Assembly (NCBI GenBank): GCA_000482145.1
Contig: AUXH01000012.1
Coordinates: 1-64,000, forward strand
Direction of reading: 5' to 3'
Source: Strigomonas culicis
Lineage: Eukaryota > Euglenozoa > Kinetoplastea > Trypanosomatida > Trypanosomatidae
DNA: 64,000 bases
Positions within the stretch are counted from its first letter, which is position 1; each line of letters opens with the position of its first letter. Below are positions 7,994-17,194 of this stretch, one piece after another. The notes beneath the pieces were generated by a model. The model saw only the letters and a program-made list of their open reading frames with translations. It searched no databases and had not been told where the DNA came from. The translations under genes and the position numbers were made by a program.

Positions 7994-9637
7994 ATGATGT
8001 TGAAAAAGCATTCACCTTTAAAGAGCAAAGGAAGACAAAGAAAGAGGATGCTATGGAGTTGCGGCGTTCTAGTGGCGCTCCTATTTGTCCTTTTCTCTTT
8101 TTCTGAAAGGCTTACTTCACCGAATACACCCAGACTCCCACGCAATACCGATACCAGAATGTCTATTCCAGGGGTACTGTTCACTTACCTTACGTATATT
8201 CTCGATTTGCGTCGCATCTTGTTCTCAAAAATTCTTGCGTCATCTTCAGATGGAAAACGGAGTCCCGTGTATCATGCGCCCTCAAGTGCGACAAAGCTTG
8301 CCGTTCAAGGCGGACTTTACAAAGACGGGTTGGACACTTTTATAAGGCCAGACGAGACGTACGTGACCTTCGCGCAGTACCTGGACTGCCTGGCCGCGCG
8401 CCTGCGCGTGGACTACCGCCGCCAGCGCGAGGAGGTGCTGACGGCGGAGGAGGAGCAGGTGAGCTTTCCCTACGTGCTGTCCATGGCAACGGTAGAGCTT
8501 GGGGACATCAAGACGTTGATGTGCAATCTAACCGTGCCGATCCGGCGCATGACGTATGTGGTGAACTCGGACGTGTCGGCTGCAGTGCACTTCTTCCGCG
8601 ACGTGGAGAGGGTGTTCCGCTTCACGACGCGGCTGCGCGTGCACTGGCCGGGGTACAACATGGGCTTTTCGGGCGCTGTGAACTACGGGATGCGCGACGC
8701 GCTGCGGTACTCGTTCGACGAGGTGCCGTTTTTCTTCGTTCTGAACAACGACATCCGCTTCCCGTATGTTGAAACACTGCCTGCGTCGCTGCCGGAATTC
8801 CGTCGCGTGACGCGGCAGGACAAGGCTGTGCTTGCGGGGCTGCTGGAGGAGGTGGCGAAGGAGCCCAGCGAGCACACGCCGCTGAACCGGCGCCACCCGC
8901 TCCTGCGGTCGTCGGACAACAGCACGCTGCTGGTGACGTCGACGGCGCTGCCGGACCGCATCCGCTACATGCCGTACGAGAAGCGCAAAGTGTGCTTCCG
9001 TAAATATTATGGTGCTCTCTTTTTTGATGATAAAAACGACACGGCTGCGTTTGGCATGAGCCGTCTTGCGATGGAGACGGTGGGGTTCATGGACGAGAAC
9101 ATCTATCCCGCATACTATGAAGACACAGACTGGCGGTACAGACAGCATGCACTTGGCTTTCAGACCTTTCATCTTGAAGGACGCGCCTTTCTGATTCACT
9201 ATTCGAATGTAGTATTTACGTCCCGTCAGAGCTGCGACATTTGTAGAAAAAACCCCGTCCATGAAGAGCGTAGCTTGCTCGGTCAAGTATCTTTTGAGTA
9301 TTTGAAACACTCCCCCAACTACTTTTATATGAAGCAAAAACATGGCGAATACTTACTGTGGGGCAAGATCACTACGTATCCGTATTATGAATTTCCTATT
9401 GATGCATGGGTATTCGATACACAACGACGTCGTGGCATTCAGTCTGCATTGCAGGTCATTCGGGCGCACTTACTGGATGAGTTGAGATCGGGCCGTAAGA
9501 AGGAAAGAACTGGTTATTTTTTGGATTGGTTGCCTTTCTGGGAACGGTGTCAAATAGCCGCTCGCTGTACAGGGACGTGTTTCAATCACTTACTTTTTTC
9601 TTTCCAGAAGAATGGCAAGTTGCTCGGATACGATTAA
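7994..9637 (+). CDS. Type II membrane glycosyltransferase, GT2-like
   Basis: A 547-residue protein with a short basic cytoplasmic tail, one membrane anchor at about residues 18-36 (WSCGVLVALLFVLFSF) and a lumenal catalytic domain, a Golgi glycosyltransferase layout. The domain has GT2-type elements: YVVNSDVSAA in the nucleotide-binding half, VLNNDIRFP at the place of the metal-binding DxD motif, and MDENIYPAYYEDTDWRYRQ matching the ED acceptor-side motif. The donor sugar is unknown; glycoconjugate assembly is inferred. Base composition is odd: about 8346-8995 is strongly GC-rich at third positions, while 7994-8345 and 8996-9637 are AT-rich, suggesting gene conversion from a family member. An ATG doublet occurs at 7994 and 7997, and I chose the first. 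Confidence 0.72.
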   Translation: MMLKKHSPLKSKGRQRKRMLWSCGVLVALLFVLFSFSERLTSPNTPRLPRNTDTRMSIPGVLFTYLTYILDLRRILFSKILASSSDGKRSPVYHAPSSATKLAVQGGLYKDGLDTFIRPDETYVTFAQYLDCLAARLRVDYRRQREEVLTAEEEQVSFPYVLSMATVELGDIKTLMCNLTVPIRRMTYVVNSDVSAAVHFFRDVERVFRFTTRLRVHWPGYNMGFSGAVNYGMRDALRYSFDEVPFFFVLNNDIRFPYVETLPASLPEFRRVTRQDKAVLAGLLEEVAKEPSEHTPLNRRHPLLRSSDNSTLLVTSTALPDRIRYMPYEKRKVCFRKYYGALFFDDKNDTAAFGMSRLAMETVGFMDENIYPAYYEDTDWRYRQHALGFQTFHLEGRAFLIHYSNVVFTSRQSCDICRKNPVHEERSLLGQVSFEYLKHSPNYFYMKQKHGEYLLWGKITTYPYYEFPIDAWVFDTQRRRGIQSALQVIRAHLLDELRSGRKKERTGYFLDWLPFWERCQIAARCTGTCFNHLLFSFQKNGKLLGYD

Positions 9638-9987
9638 CAGCGTGTCGTCACGTCCTTTGTGAGGAATTCTGGGTTGTCACTGATGTGCTTAACTCTCGCG
9701 CCAACACTTTTCTTTTGTTGTTGCTTTTCCTGTTTTTATGTGTTCTTTCTTATACCTGTGACTGTACATATTTCATGTGTCGTATATATTTTTTTTCCTA
9801 TATGGAGCACAACTCTGCTTGCGCCTCCCTCTTATTGTGCGCGCGACTAGATACTTTGCTTCCTTGTCCTGCATATTACGTTGCTCTCTCTCCCTCTCTA
9901 TTCTCCGACGCTACTTTATATTTGTCGCGGTTTGAAAGAAGCACACGCAATCGCTTTGCCTATACAACTTTTCCTATAGAAAAAAAA
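9638..9987. other. Spacer, no gene seen
   Basis: T-rich spacer. The following gene's frame stays open through it and into the previous gene, but composition is non-coding. An A run lies directly before the next ATG. Confidence 0.6.
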
Positions 9988-11067
9988 ATGGTATCCATTA
10001 CGTTTCGTCTCAAATCGAGCAATTATGTCGGAACCATTGACATCAAAGGCAATGTGATCTCTTACCAGGAAGCACTGGAGGCGATTGCCTCGAAGATCTC
10101 GGCGCAGCCGGACGAGATCCGGGTGTTCATGGCCGGCAGCACGGCGCTCCTCCACCCGGAGGAGCACATTCCTGCTTACGCGGCGGTCGAGGTCGTTCGC
10201 GAATCGGCCGCAGGGAAAGCGCCGACACGGCCGCGCGCACCACCGCCAGGCGCCCACGCAGGCCGCGCTGCTGCGATGGCCGCACCCGCCTCGGCGAACA
10301 AGGACAGCGAGAAGGAGGAGCGGCACTTAACGGAGGAGGAGCGGCTGGCGCAGCTGCAAAACGAGGTGGCGCTGGACACCGGCATCAGTGAGGTGCAGGG
10401 ACGGTTTCGCAGGGAGGCGCCCCACGCGATGCAGAACAACCGACGGCGCGAGGAGAACCTGCTGCCGCCGCCGGACGGCTACATCTGTCACAACTGCGGC
10501 AAGGGCGGGCACTTCATCCAGCACTGTCCCTCCGCCCGCAACGGCGGCCACCTCAAGGAGCTCTCGCTGCCGCTGGGCATACCGGAGAGCATGCTCGAGG
10601 AGTGCTCGATGGACGACCCGGCACCGAAATTCATCACGCGGGACCACCGAATCGTGAAGCGGCGGCTGGATGCGTCGGCGCTCTACTCCGTGGCCTCCCT
10701 CATCCAGAGCGGCACGAGGGGCGAGGACGGGGTCAGCGTTGGCACTGCCACAGCCGACGGCGACGGGAAGGGACAGGACGACAAACCAGCGGAAGGTGGC
10801 GCCGACCAAGGTAACCGCGACGCGTACCTGTGCATCGTCGATGGCGTGCTTGCGAAGAATGCCGTCAAGACGCAGTGTTGCGGAAAGCTGCTGTGCGCGG
10901 ACTGCTTTGACCAGCTCCTCAGTGCAGCGCTGGACAGCGATGATGGGGAACCGGCCCTCTGCCCGCACTGCAAGGAGCTGCTTCTTCTTGACAGCGTGGC
11001 GCCTGCTCTGGAGGCACGCCAAGTGATTGAGACGCTGGCGCGGAAGAAGAGACCGCGAGAAGAATAG
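9988..11067 (+). CDS. RBBP6: RBBP6/Mpe1-like pre-mRNA 3'-end processing factor (DWNN-zinc knuckle-RING)
   Basis: A 359-residue protein with the three-domain order of the RBBP6/Mpe1 family. Residues 1-75 (MVSITFRLKSSNYVGTIDI) form a ubiquitin-like DWNN domain. A CCHC knuckle follows (CHNCGKGGHFIQHC, about residue 167), then a C-terminal RING-like domain (CIVDGVLAKNAVKTQCCGK, CADCFDQLL, CPHCKE). The family works in the cleavage and polyadenylation complex and as a ubiquitin ligase. In kinetoplastids polyadenylation is coupled to trans-splicing of the downstream gene. The second zinc-ligand position of the RING is Asp (CIVD) instead of Cys. The start at 9988 is chosen because DWNN domains begin within a few residues of Met1. 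Confidence 0.88.
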   Translation: MVSITFRLKSSNYVGTIDIKGNVISYQEALEAIASKISAQPDEIRVFMAGSTALLHPEEHIPAYAAVEVVRESAAGKAPTRPRAPPPGAHAGRAAAMAAPASANKDSEKEERHLTEEERLAQLQNEVALDTGISEVQGRFRREAPHAMQNNRRREENLLPPPDGYICHNCGKGGHFIQHCPSARNGGHLKELSLPLGIPESMLEECSMDDPAPKFITRDHRIVKRRLDASALYSVASLIQSGTRGEDGVSVGTATADGDGKGQDDKPAEGGADQGNRDAYLCIVDGVLAKNAVKTQCCGKLLCADCFDQLLSAALDSDDGEPALCPHCKELLLLDSVAPALEARQVIETLARKKRPREE

Positions 11068-11397
11068 TGTACGTATAAAAACAATGTGACGCACCTGCTG
11101 GCTTTTCGTCGAATGTTTGCGGTTATATACCTAGTGTATACTCTTATTATCTTCTTTTGTATGGGTGGTGTTAAGTAGTTTCGTCTACTGATAATCATTT
11201 ACGTCTATATATTCTCTTTTCTCGGTTGCTTTTGTATGTGTTACACATACTTTTGTTCCTTTTGTTTAAAAAAAAAACTGATAATTGTGCCAACAGTTCC
11301 ACTCACTCACCGTCTTCCTTTGTTTCTTTTCCTTCTTCCTTTTCGTTCTTGATTTCTAATGAGATCATACCACTAACCACTCAATCTCGTTTTCACC
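11068..11397. other. Spacer, no gene seen
   Basis: AT-rich spacer with a pyrimidine-rich tract at about 11310-11355 ahead of the next ATG. Nothing else seen. Confidence 0.6.
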
Positions 11398-12186
11398 ATG
11401 AACGCCGCTGCCAAAAGTAAGGAATTGAAACAGGTCCAGGATGCCGTCACGGAACTCCAACGGAGTATTGTACTGCAGACAACACTTGTGGCCTTTGTCC
11501 TCGGTTTCATCGGTGCTATTGCGCTGGCCGCTGCCGCCTATGCCTATGTCGTCAGCAATGATCCTGCCCTCTATGCTTTTGGTATCTGGATCTTCAGCGT
11601 CTACGTGGTGTTCCACATGTGCGAGTTTGGTGTTGCAGCGTACTTGCGACCGCGCGAAACGCACCGCGAGTCCTTTATGCTGTGCCGCAACGGCGCGTAC
11701 GCTTTTATTCACCTCTTCGGGCTCTTCGAGTTCCTTGTGGAGGTGTACCTGGTGCCGGAGTCCTGGAAGATCAGCCGCGACAGCATCCTGGGAGGTGTCT
11801 TTCGCGTGAATTTTCTGAGCACCACAGTCTTCACCCTGCTCATGCTAGTCGTTTACGTGGTGCGCGTGGTCGCGATGCTGCAGTGTGGCGTCAACTTTTC
11901 CCTGCGTATCGAGGTGGAGAAGAGGGATGATCATGAGCTTGTCAACAAGGGTCTCTACGGACTCTTCCGGCACCCGTCCTACTTTGGGTTCTTCTGGCGT
12001 TCCGTGTTTTATCAACTGATCATCGCGAACCCTATCAGCTTTGTGATGCATGTTTTCGTCACGTGGGTCTTTCTGAAGAAGCGCATCGAGCACGAAGAGA
12101 GCCAGATGCTACGGGACGACTTCTTTGGTGAAGCGTACAAAAAATACCGACAAGACACCCCTTCGGGTGTTCCTTTAATTCAGTAA
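11398..12186 (+). CDS. ICMT: Protein-S-isoprenylcysteine carboxyl methyltransferase, paralogue A
   Basis: A 262-residue multi-pass membrane enzyme that methylates the C-terminal prenylcysteine of CAAX proteins with S-adenosylmethionine, normally in the endoplasmic reticulum. Several hydrophobic helices precede the diagnostic cofactor-binding segment LFRHPSYFGFFWRSV (Arg191-His192-Pro193). The C-terminal block HEESQMLRDDFFGEAYKKY and the final TPSGVPL are also family features. The length is typical. A second copy lies 2.3 kb downstream at 14502, with one unrelated gene between, so this is a duplication rather than a direct tandem pair. Confidence 0.93.
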   Translation: MNAAAKSKELKQVQDAVTELQRSIVLQTTLVAFVLGFIGAIALAAAAYAYVVSNDPALYAFGIWIFSVYVVFHMCEFGVAAYLRPRETHRESFMLCRNGAYAFIHLFGLFEFLVEVYLVPESWKISRDSILGGVFRVNFLSTTVFTLLMLVVYVVRVVAMLQCGVNFSLRIEVEKRDDHELVNKGLYGLFRHPSYFGFFWRSVFYQLIIANPISFVMHVFVTWVFLKKRIEHEESQMLRDDFFGEAYKKYRQDTPSGVPLIQ

Positions 12187-13251
12187 ATCTCTTTTTCTAT
12201 TTTTATTCCTTTCTTTCTTTCTTTCTTGCTTATTTTATTGGGTATTATTTTATTTATTTATTTATAGAACTTTTTCTTTTCGTTGATTGATAACTTGCGT
12301 TCTCACAGGAAGGCTGGTGCTTTGAAAGTAAACAGTGGAGCACAGAAGTCTTCATTCGCCTATAGTAATATTTTGCGTATAGTAATTCATGTAAGTAGTT
12401 GTGCTTAAATTTGCTAGTTTTTTTATTTGTATGTATGTATACATGCATAAATGGAAGAGAAGAAAACAAAACAGTTTTCCTTTTCCGTTTGTAATACCGC
12501 GTAACACTCTGTATCTGAGTTGTCCTCTTGAGAGTGCACTGTTTTTAAGCAAGATATGTAACAGTGAAATTATTTACGTAGGGTTAGTATACATATATAT
12601 ATATATATACAAAAAAAAAAACATGTGTTGACGTAGAATACTTCATAATTCTTTCCCTTTTTTCGTTCAATATAAAAAATAATACGATGCGAATTACTCT
12701 TTCCTTTTTTGGTGTATTGACAAAAAAAAACTTACGGTACGATTTATTCTTTTCAAAACATGGTCATTCTAAGGACACACTCACACAACAAAAAACAAAA
12801 AAACACGTATATATTTATATAGTGTAGTTTCATTTTCTCCCTACTCCCTTATCGAATAGCAAAAAGAATACTACCATTTTCTGTCAAAAATGCACTCCTT
12901 TTTTCTTTCCACGATCTCTGTGAGTATCATCACCTCCTCTCTGTGCACACGTTGTGTGGTCCATAGGCGCCGTTTGTTTGTTCTCTGCTCCATTCTCTTT
13001 TTCATTTCCCCTCTCTTTCTCTTTCTTTTGGCTTATTTGAAAGAAACAATTTTGGATCACTTGACTGCCCTCACCTTGCAGTTGGGTTGTATCTCTAGCG
13101 AATCATTCATACCCTCACGTATTCCTTAGCAGTAGCAATAGTAGTAGTAGTGATAATCCGCAGCAGCTGACGTGTGCCCCAGTCTACCGCATCGTCTCTT
13201 ATTCACAGACACACACACACACACACATACACACACAACTAGCACCCGTGT
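12187..13251. other. Long spacer with simple repeats, no gene seen
   Basis: The longest gene-free stretch after the snoRNA region. It carries TTTC and TTTA repeats at 12205-12265, an (AT)n run at 12593-12609 followed by an A run, several further A runs to 12805, and an (AC)n run at 13209-13237. A 79-codon open frame at 12890-13129 is Phe/Leu/Ser-rich and looks like translated pyrimidine tract. Confidence 0.55.
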
Positions 13252-14067
13252 ATGTCGAGCTGCTTAACGTTTGGCGCCTTTGGGTCCAACCCGCTGGCCA
13301 AGAAGTACGGGGAGCTGGCCGTGCAGTCCTCGAAGGTAGGAAGCAAGAACTTTGTGTATCAAAACTTCTATGATAACCGGATGCCCGGCCCCCGCCACAA
13401 CGCGCGGCAGAGCGACCTGCCGTGGAAGGACAGTCTGACGTGGGCGCGCTGGCGCTGGATCATGCACGATTTCCGCATGTTCGGCCTCGGCGGCTTCATC
13501 TACAAACACGTGTACATTGGCGAGGCCTGGCGCCGCAAGGACGAGAAGATATTCGTCGGTAAGGACGAGAACGGCAACAAGTACTGGATGGCCCGCCGGA
13601 CGCAGGGCACCTTATTTAGCCGCTTCGTGGAGCCGAAGGACCCGCACTGGTTCCGCGGGCAGGCCCCGCACTGCGCGCCGCCGACGTGGCTCAAGTGGCT
13701 GCAGTTCAACGCCGCGCACTCGCCGGCGCAGGTGCGCGCCCGTGGCGAGTGGGGTCTCAACTCGCGCATGGGCATGCCGCTGCCCTTCAACATCAAGTAC
13801 GACGACTTCTCGCCCCTCAACTGGGGCGAGACGTGGTCGCGCGATCCGATGTGGGTGGCGGGCCCGCTGCAGCTCGTCAACCCCGAGCGCAAGGCGCTGC
13901 AGGAGGCGGGCTTCTCCCGCTGGGTGCAGAACCAGGGCAACCCGCTCTACATGCCCTTCTGCGGCGTCCACGACTACTCGGATGAGCTCGTCGAGGAGTA
14001 CTATAGGGGCCAGTGGGCCTTCGGCCGCACAAGCAAGGGTAACGACCACGACGAGTGGAGGAATTAG
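13252..14067 (+). CDS. NDUFA12: NDUFA12/B17.2-like subunit of mitochondrial complex I
   Basis: A 271-residue protein with the NDUFA12 core at about residues 75-160. The core has the strand-turn IFVGKDENGNKYW, the following aromatic stretch around FVEPKDPHWFRG, and the PPTWLKWLQFNAAHSPAQ helix, matching the family pattern of GxDxxGNxYYE followed by PxWHxWL. It is longer than the roughly 145-residue animal protein because of N- and C-terminal extensions, which is common for kinetoplastid respiratory subunits. It would stabilise the matrix arm of NADH:ubiquinone oxidoreductase. No classic presequence is evident. The gene sits between the two ICMT copies without obvious functional link. Confidence 0.72.
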   Translation: MSSCLTFGAFGSNPLAKKYGELAVQSSKVGSKNFVYQNFYDNRMPGPRHNARQSDLPWKDSLTWARWRWIMHDFRMFGLGGFIYKHVYIGEAWRRKDEKIFVGKDENGNKYWMARRTQGTLFSRFVEPKDPHWFRGQAPHCAPPTWLKWLQFNAAHSPAQVRARGEWGLNSRMGMPLPFNIKYDDFSPLNWGETWSRDPMWVAGPLQLVNPERKALQEAGFSRWVQNQGNPLYMPFCGVHDYSDELVEEYYRGQWAFGRTSKGNDHDEWRN

Positions 14068-14501
14068 CGAGTGGGCTTCTTGTGCCGCTTACTGGTGTTT
14101 GGCTTTCAAGACACGTAGTAAAAAAAAAATCTTGCTCAATACAAAAAAGAAGAAAATAAAAACGAACTGTAGAAACAAAACAAGACAGATGATTATGAAA
14201 AAAAAAATAGTACTTTAGTACGAAGCAGTGGATTCCTTTGTTCCACGAAAAGCACGTGTACCTCGGTAGTGAATATTGTATTATTTATTTATTTTTCTGT
14301 TCTTTGCGCATGTTGTTAGGTACATTAACTTTTCCATCAGTGATGCGGGTGCATCTTTGGTGCTCATTTTCTTGTGATGGTGTTTGCGGCACACTTCTTT
14401 TTTCTTTCGACTACAGGACAACAAAAAATTGAGATGTACGTGAAAATCTCCATTCTCTTCTACCGTTCTCTATTTACGCGCTTTAGCTCCCCCTTTTCCT
14501 C
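14068..14501. other. Spacer with A-rich + strand segment, no gene seen
   Basis: Unlike most spacers here, its first half (14119-14212) is A-rich on the coding strand. The second half is T-rich with a pyrimidine tract at about 14450-14500 before the next ATG. No gene seen. Confidence 0.55.
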
Positions 14502-15275
14502 ATGGAGAGTACAACACATGTGTTCAACGCCGCTGTGGCGCAGTTGCAGCGCAGTATTCTTTTAAAAATGGCTTGCATTTGCTTTGCACTAGGCGTAATC
14601 GGCACGCTGTCTCTCTGCCTGTCCGCGTACGCCTATGCGGTGCTGGGCGATCCCGTTTTGTACGCGGCCGGCCTCTACATCTTCACAGTATTCATTGTCT
14701 TCAATATGTGCGAGTTCTGTGTGGCGGCCTATCTGCGGCCGCGAGAGACGCACCCTGGTGCCTTTATGCTCTACCACTCGCACGCCTACGTTGTGGCACA
14801 CACCCTCTCGCTGATTGAGTTTGTCGTCGGTGCCTACTACGTTCCTGAGGCGTGGAAAGTGCACCCGGATGGGGTGTGGGGCTCCCTCTTTCGACTGAAC
14901 TATCGCACCTCTACCATTTTTGCTGTCTTGACCTTGTGCTTCTATCTTATCCGTGTGGCGGCCATGGTACAGAGCGGGCCCAATTTTTCTTTGCTCATTG
15001 AGACTGAGAAGCGGGACGAGCATGTACTGATCGAATCCGGCTGCTACGCTGTCCTGCGCCACCCAGCGTACTTTGGATGGTTCTGGCGCACGTTTTGTTC
15101 TCAGCTCATCGTAGCGAACCCATTGTGTTTTCTTTTCCACACAACCGCAACGTGGCTCTTCTTTAAGGACCGAATTCCGTATGAAGAGTCACTGCTCGTG
15201 AGTGACGACTTTTTTGGCGAAAAGTACGAGGCGTACCGTCGGGGAACGCCTGTCGGAATTCCATTTATATCGTAA
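14502..15275 (+). CDS. ICMT: Protein-S-isoprenylcysteine carboxyl methyltransferase, paralogue B
   Basis: A 257-residue paralogue of the protein at 11398. It keeps the same helices and the key VLRHPAYFGWFWRTF motif (Arg186-His187-Pro188), the YEESLLVSDDFFGEKYEAY block and the TPVGIPF end, so it should be catalytically competent. The two proteins are clearly homologous along their whole length but well diverged, including the N-terminus, so the duplication is not recent. Substrate preference or membrane location may differ between copies; this is inference. Its context, with an NDUFA12-like gene separating the pair, is unusual for a gene normally found once. Confidence 0.92.
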   Translation: MESTTHVFNAAVAQLQRSILLKMACICFALGVIGTLSLCLSAYAYAVLGDPVLYAAGLYIFTVFIVFNMCEFCVAAYLRPRETHPGAFMLYHSHAYVVAHTLSLIEFVVGAYYVPEAWKVHPDGVWGSLFRLNYRTSTIFAVLTLCFYLIRVAAMVQSGPNFSLLIETEKRDEHVLIESGCYAVLRHPAYFGWFWRTFCSQLIVANPLCFLFHTTATWLFFKDRIPYEESLLVSDDFFGEKYEAYRRGTPVGIPFIS

Positions 15276-15560
15276 GGGTATGTATGACGGCGAATCCTGT
15301 TAACCATAAGTGTACAAATCAAAAAAAAAAAGGGAAGTCGTTTATGACACGTTCAACGAACTGTATGCCTCTTATAGCCTTCTTCGTGCCTCTTATAGGA
15401 CTGTTTTCGTTTTATCCACCTTTATTCATCTGACTCCCTCAACTCTTTTTTTTTTCTAATTGCCTATTTACTGTGTTTCCATCACCATTTCCGGTAGCGC
15501 GACCAAGCCAAAAAAAAAACAAAAAAAAAGAATCTGTTTTCTCTTTCATTACACATAGAA

Positions 15561-16874
15561 ATGCTCCTCTCATACATCTTTTCTCTTCACGTGTTGCCCT
15601 CAGTGATTGGCGTGACCGCTGCCGCGGCCCAGGTGTTCGCGTGCCACCAGGCGTGGCAGTGGGCCCTGCTCTATCTCTGCGCCGGGGTGGGGACCAGCAA
15701 CCTCATGTTCTTCATCTCCCCGCTCCCCACCCTCTCGCCGGTGGGCGGCAAGTACCACGTGGGCATGAAGGAGATCCCGCGCGGCAGCGGCGACGACGAC
15801 ACGCTGCCACCCGTCACCTTCTTCTACCCATCCAGGACGGCCTGCGCGGCGCCGCAGCAGTGGCTGCCATTCGGCGACTCGGGCTACACGCGCGGCATGG
15901 CGGCGTACTCCGGCGTCCCGGCGTTTCTGCTGAAGGACATGCGCTATGTGAAGGCGACCGTGACATCGGATGCGCCGTGCGCGCCGCTCTTCCTGGCGGA
16001 CGGGTCGCCGCGGCCGCTGCTGCTCTTTAGCCACGGCGTGGCCGGCTACGCGCGGCTCTACACAGCGCTCCTGCTCAACGTGGCCGCGCGCGGTGCCATC
16101 GTGGCGGCCATGGCGCACCTCGACGGCTCCGGCGCGCACTGCCGCGATGCGACCGGTCGGTTCGCCGTCCCGCTGGACACGGCCCGCCCCTGGGACGCGG
16201 ACGCCCGTGAGCCGCAGCTGAAGCAGCGCATCGTCGAGACGCAGAAGACGATGGCGCGGCTACAGCAGACCGGCGACCTGCTCGTCGCGCTGGGGTACGC
16301 GCCGGAGGAGGTGAGGCGGTACGTGGCGCTGAAGCCGAAGCTGGTGCTGGTGGGCCATTCCTTTGGCGCCTCCGCCGTGATGGCGACCGCGCTGTCGCCC
16401 AAGACGGAGGCGAAGGACACCGTCGCGGCGGTAGTGGCGCTCGACCCCTGGCATGTCCCATTGGAGCGGTCCCTCTTCCTGGAGCCCATCGAAAAAGCGC
16501 AGTGGCGCTACGCGACGCCATCACTCATCGTGCACTCGGAGACGTGGTTCGTATGGACGGAAGTGACGGAGTTTTTCGATCGAGTCACAAAAAAAATCCT
16601 TTCACAAAAGCTCACGTCAGAGGAGAAGCAACGCCTCGATGACGCGGCGGATAAGAACGTGAGACCAGGTATCACGGGAGAGAAGGGCTGGTTTAATATC
16701 TTTAAGTGGGGTGGGATTGATCACCTGACGTACACAGATATGAGTCTCTTGAGTCCTGTCGTTTTCAAGAAGCGGTACTCCACGCGGAAGCCTATCCCAT
16801 TTCTTGTGGATCTCAGTAACCAGATTGTACGGTACGCTGAGCAGCAGCTGGGTCCCGTTCCTAACAAGGAGTAA
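15561..16874 (+). CDS. Platelet-activating-factor acetylhydrolase-like serine esterase
   Basis: A 437-residue alpha/beta hydrolase of the plasma/type II PAF acetylhydrolase family, which removes short or oxidised sn-2 acyl groups from phospholipids. Two hydrophobic segments at the N-terminus (residues 1-55) suggest membrane association or signal-anchor. The catalytic triad can be placed: Ser267 in GHSFGAS, Asp295 in VALDPWHVPL, and His388 in GIDHLTYTD. FSHGVAGYARLYT forms the oxyanion region. Length and spacing match the family. The start at 15561 follows T- and A-rich leader sequence; no nearer ATG retains the hydrophobic N-terminus. Confidence 0.88.
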   Translation: MLLSYIFSLHVLPSVIGVTAAAAQVFACHQAWQWALLYLCAGVGTSNLMFFISPLPTLSPVGGKYHVGMKEIPRGSGDDDTLPPVTFFYPSRTACAAPQQWLPFGDSGYTRGMAAYSGVPAFLLKDMRYVKATVTSDAPCAPLFLADGSPRPLLLFSHGVAGYARLYTALLLNVAARGAIVAAMAHLDGSGAHCRDATGRFAVPLDTARPWDADAREPQLKQRIVETQKTMARLQQTGDLLVALGYAPEEVRRYVALKPKLVLVGHSFGASAVMATALSPKTEAKDTVAAVVALDPWHVPLERSLFLEPIEKAQWRYATPSLIVHSETWFVWTEVTEFFDRVTKKILSQKLTSEEKQRLDDAADKNVRPGITGEKGWFNIFKWGGIDHLTYTDMSLLSPVVFKKRYSTRKPIPFLVDLSNQIVRYAEQQLGPVPNKE

Positions 16875-17194
16875 GGAGACCTTGATAGTGCTCTCTCTCT
16901 CTCTCTCTCTCTCACTTTCTCTCTATTTCTGTTTTGCGCTTTACCAGTGCTTCAATGGTACTCTTTGCACAAAGCTGCGGCACTGTCTATCGCACAGGAG
17001 CGTGTATGTGTGCACGCATTGTTTCTCGCCCCCACCCTCCACCCACTATCATGTAATTCTCACTTTTTAGGTATGTCTACATATGTATATGACTCCTCTC
17101 CGTTCTCTCACCACAACCACATAATCGAAAAACTCAAGAATTACAATTCTGACCCTTTTTCTGTTGTTCCACAAATCCGTTCAAAAGAATCCAT
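16875..17194. other. Spacer with (CT)n tract, no gene seen
   Basis: Starts with a (CT)n run at 16891-16912, part of a longer pyrimidine stretch to about 16935. This is an evident polypyrimidine tract, though it lies 260 nt before the next ATG. Nothing else seen. Confidence 0.6.

Noticed and set aside
12890..13129. 79-codon open frame that looks like a small membrane protein
   Set aside because: Its apparent hydrophobicity comes from pyrimidine tracts; no recognisable motif and non-coding composition.
13209..13237. (AC)n run as an origin or transcription switch
   Set aside because: Genes on both sides run in the same direction and such microsatellites recur in many spacers here.
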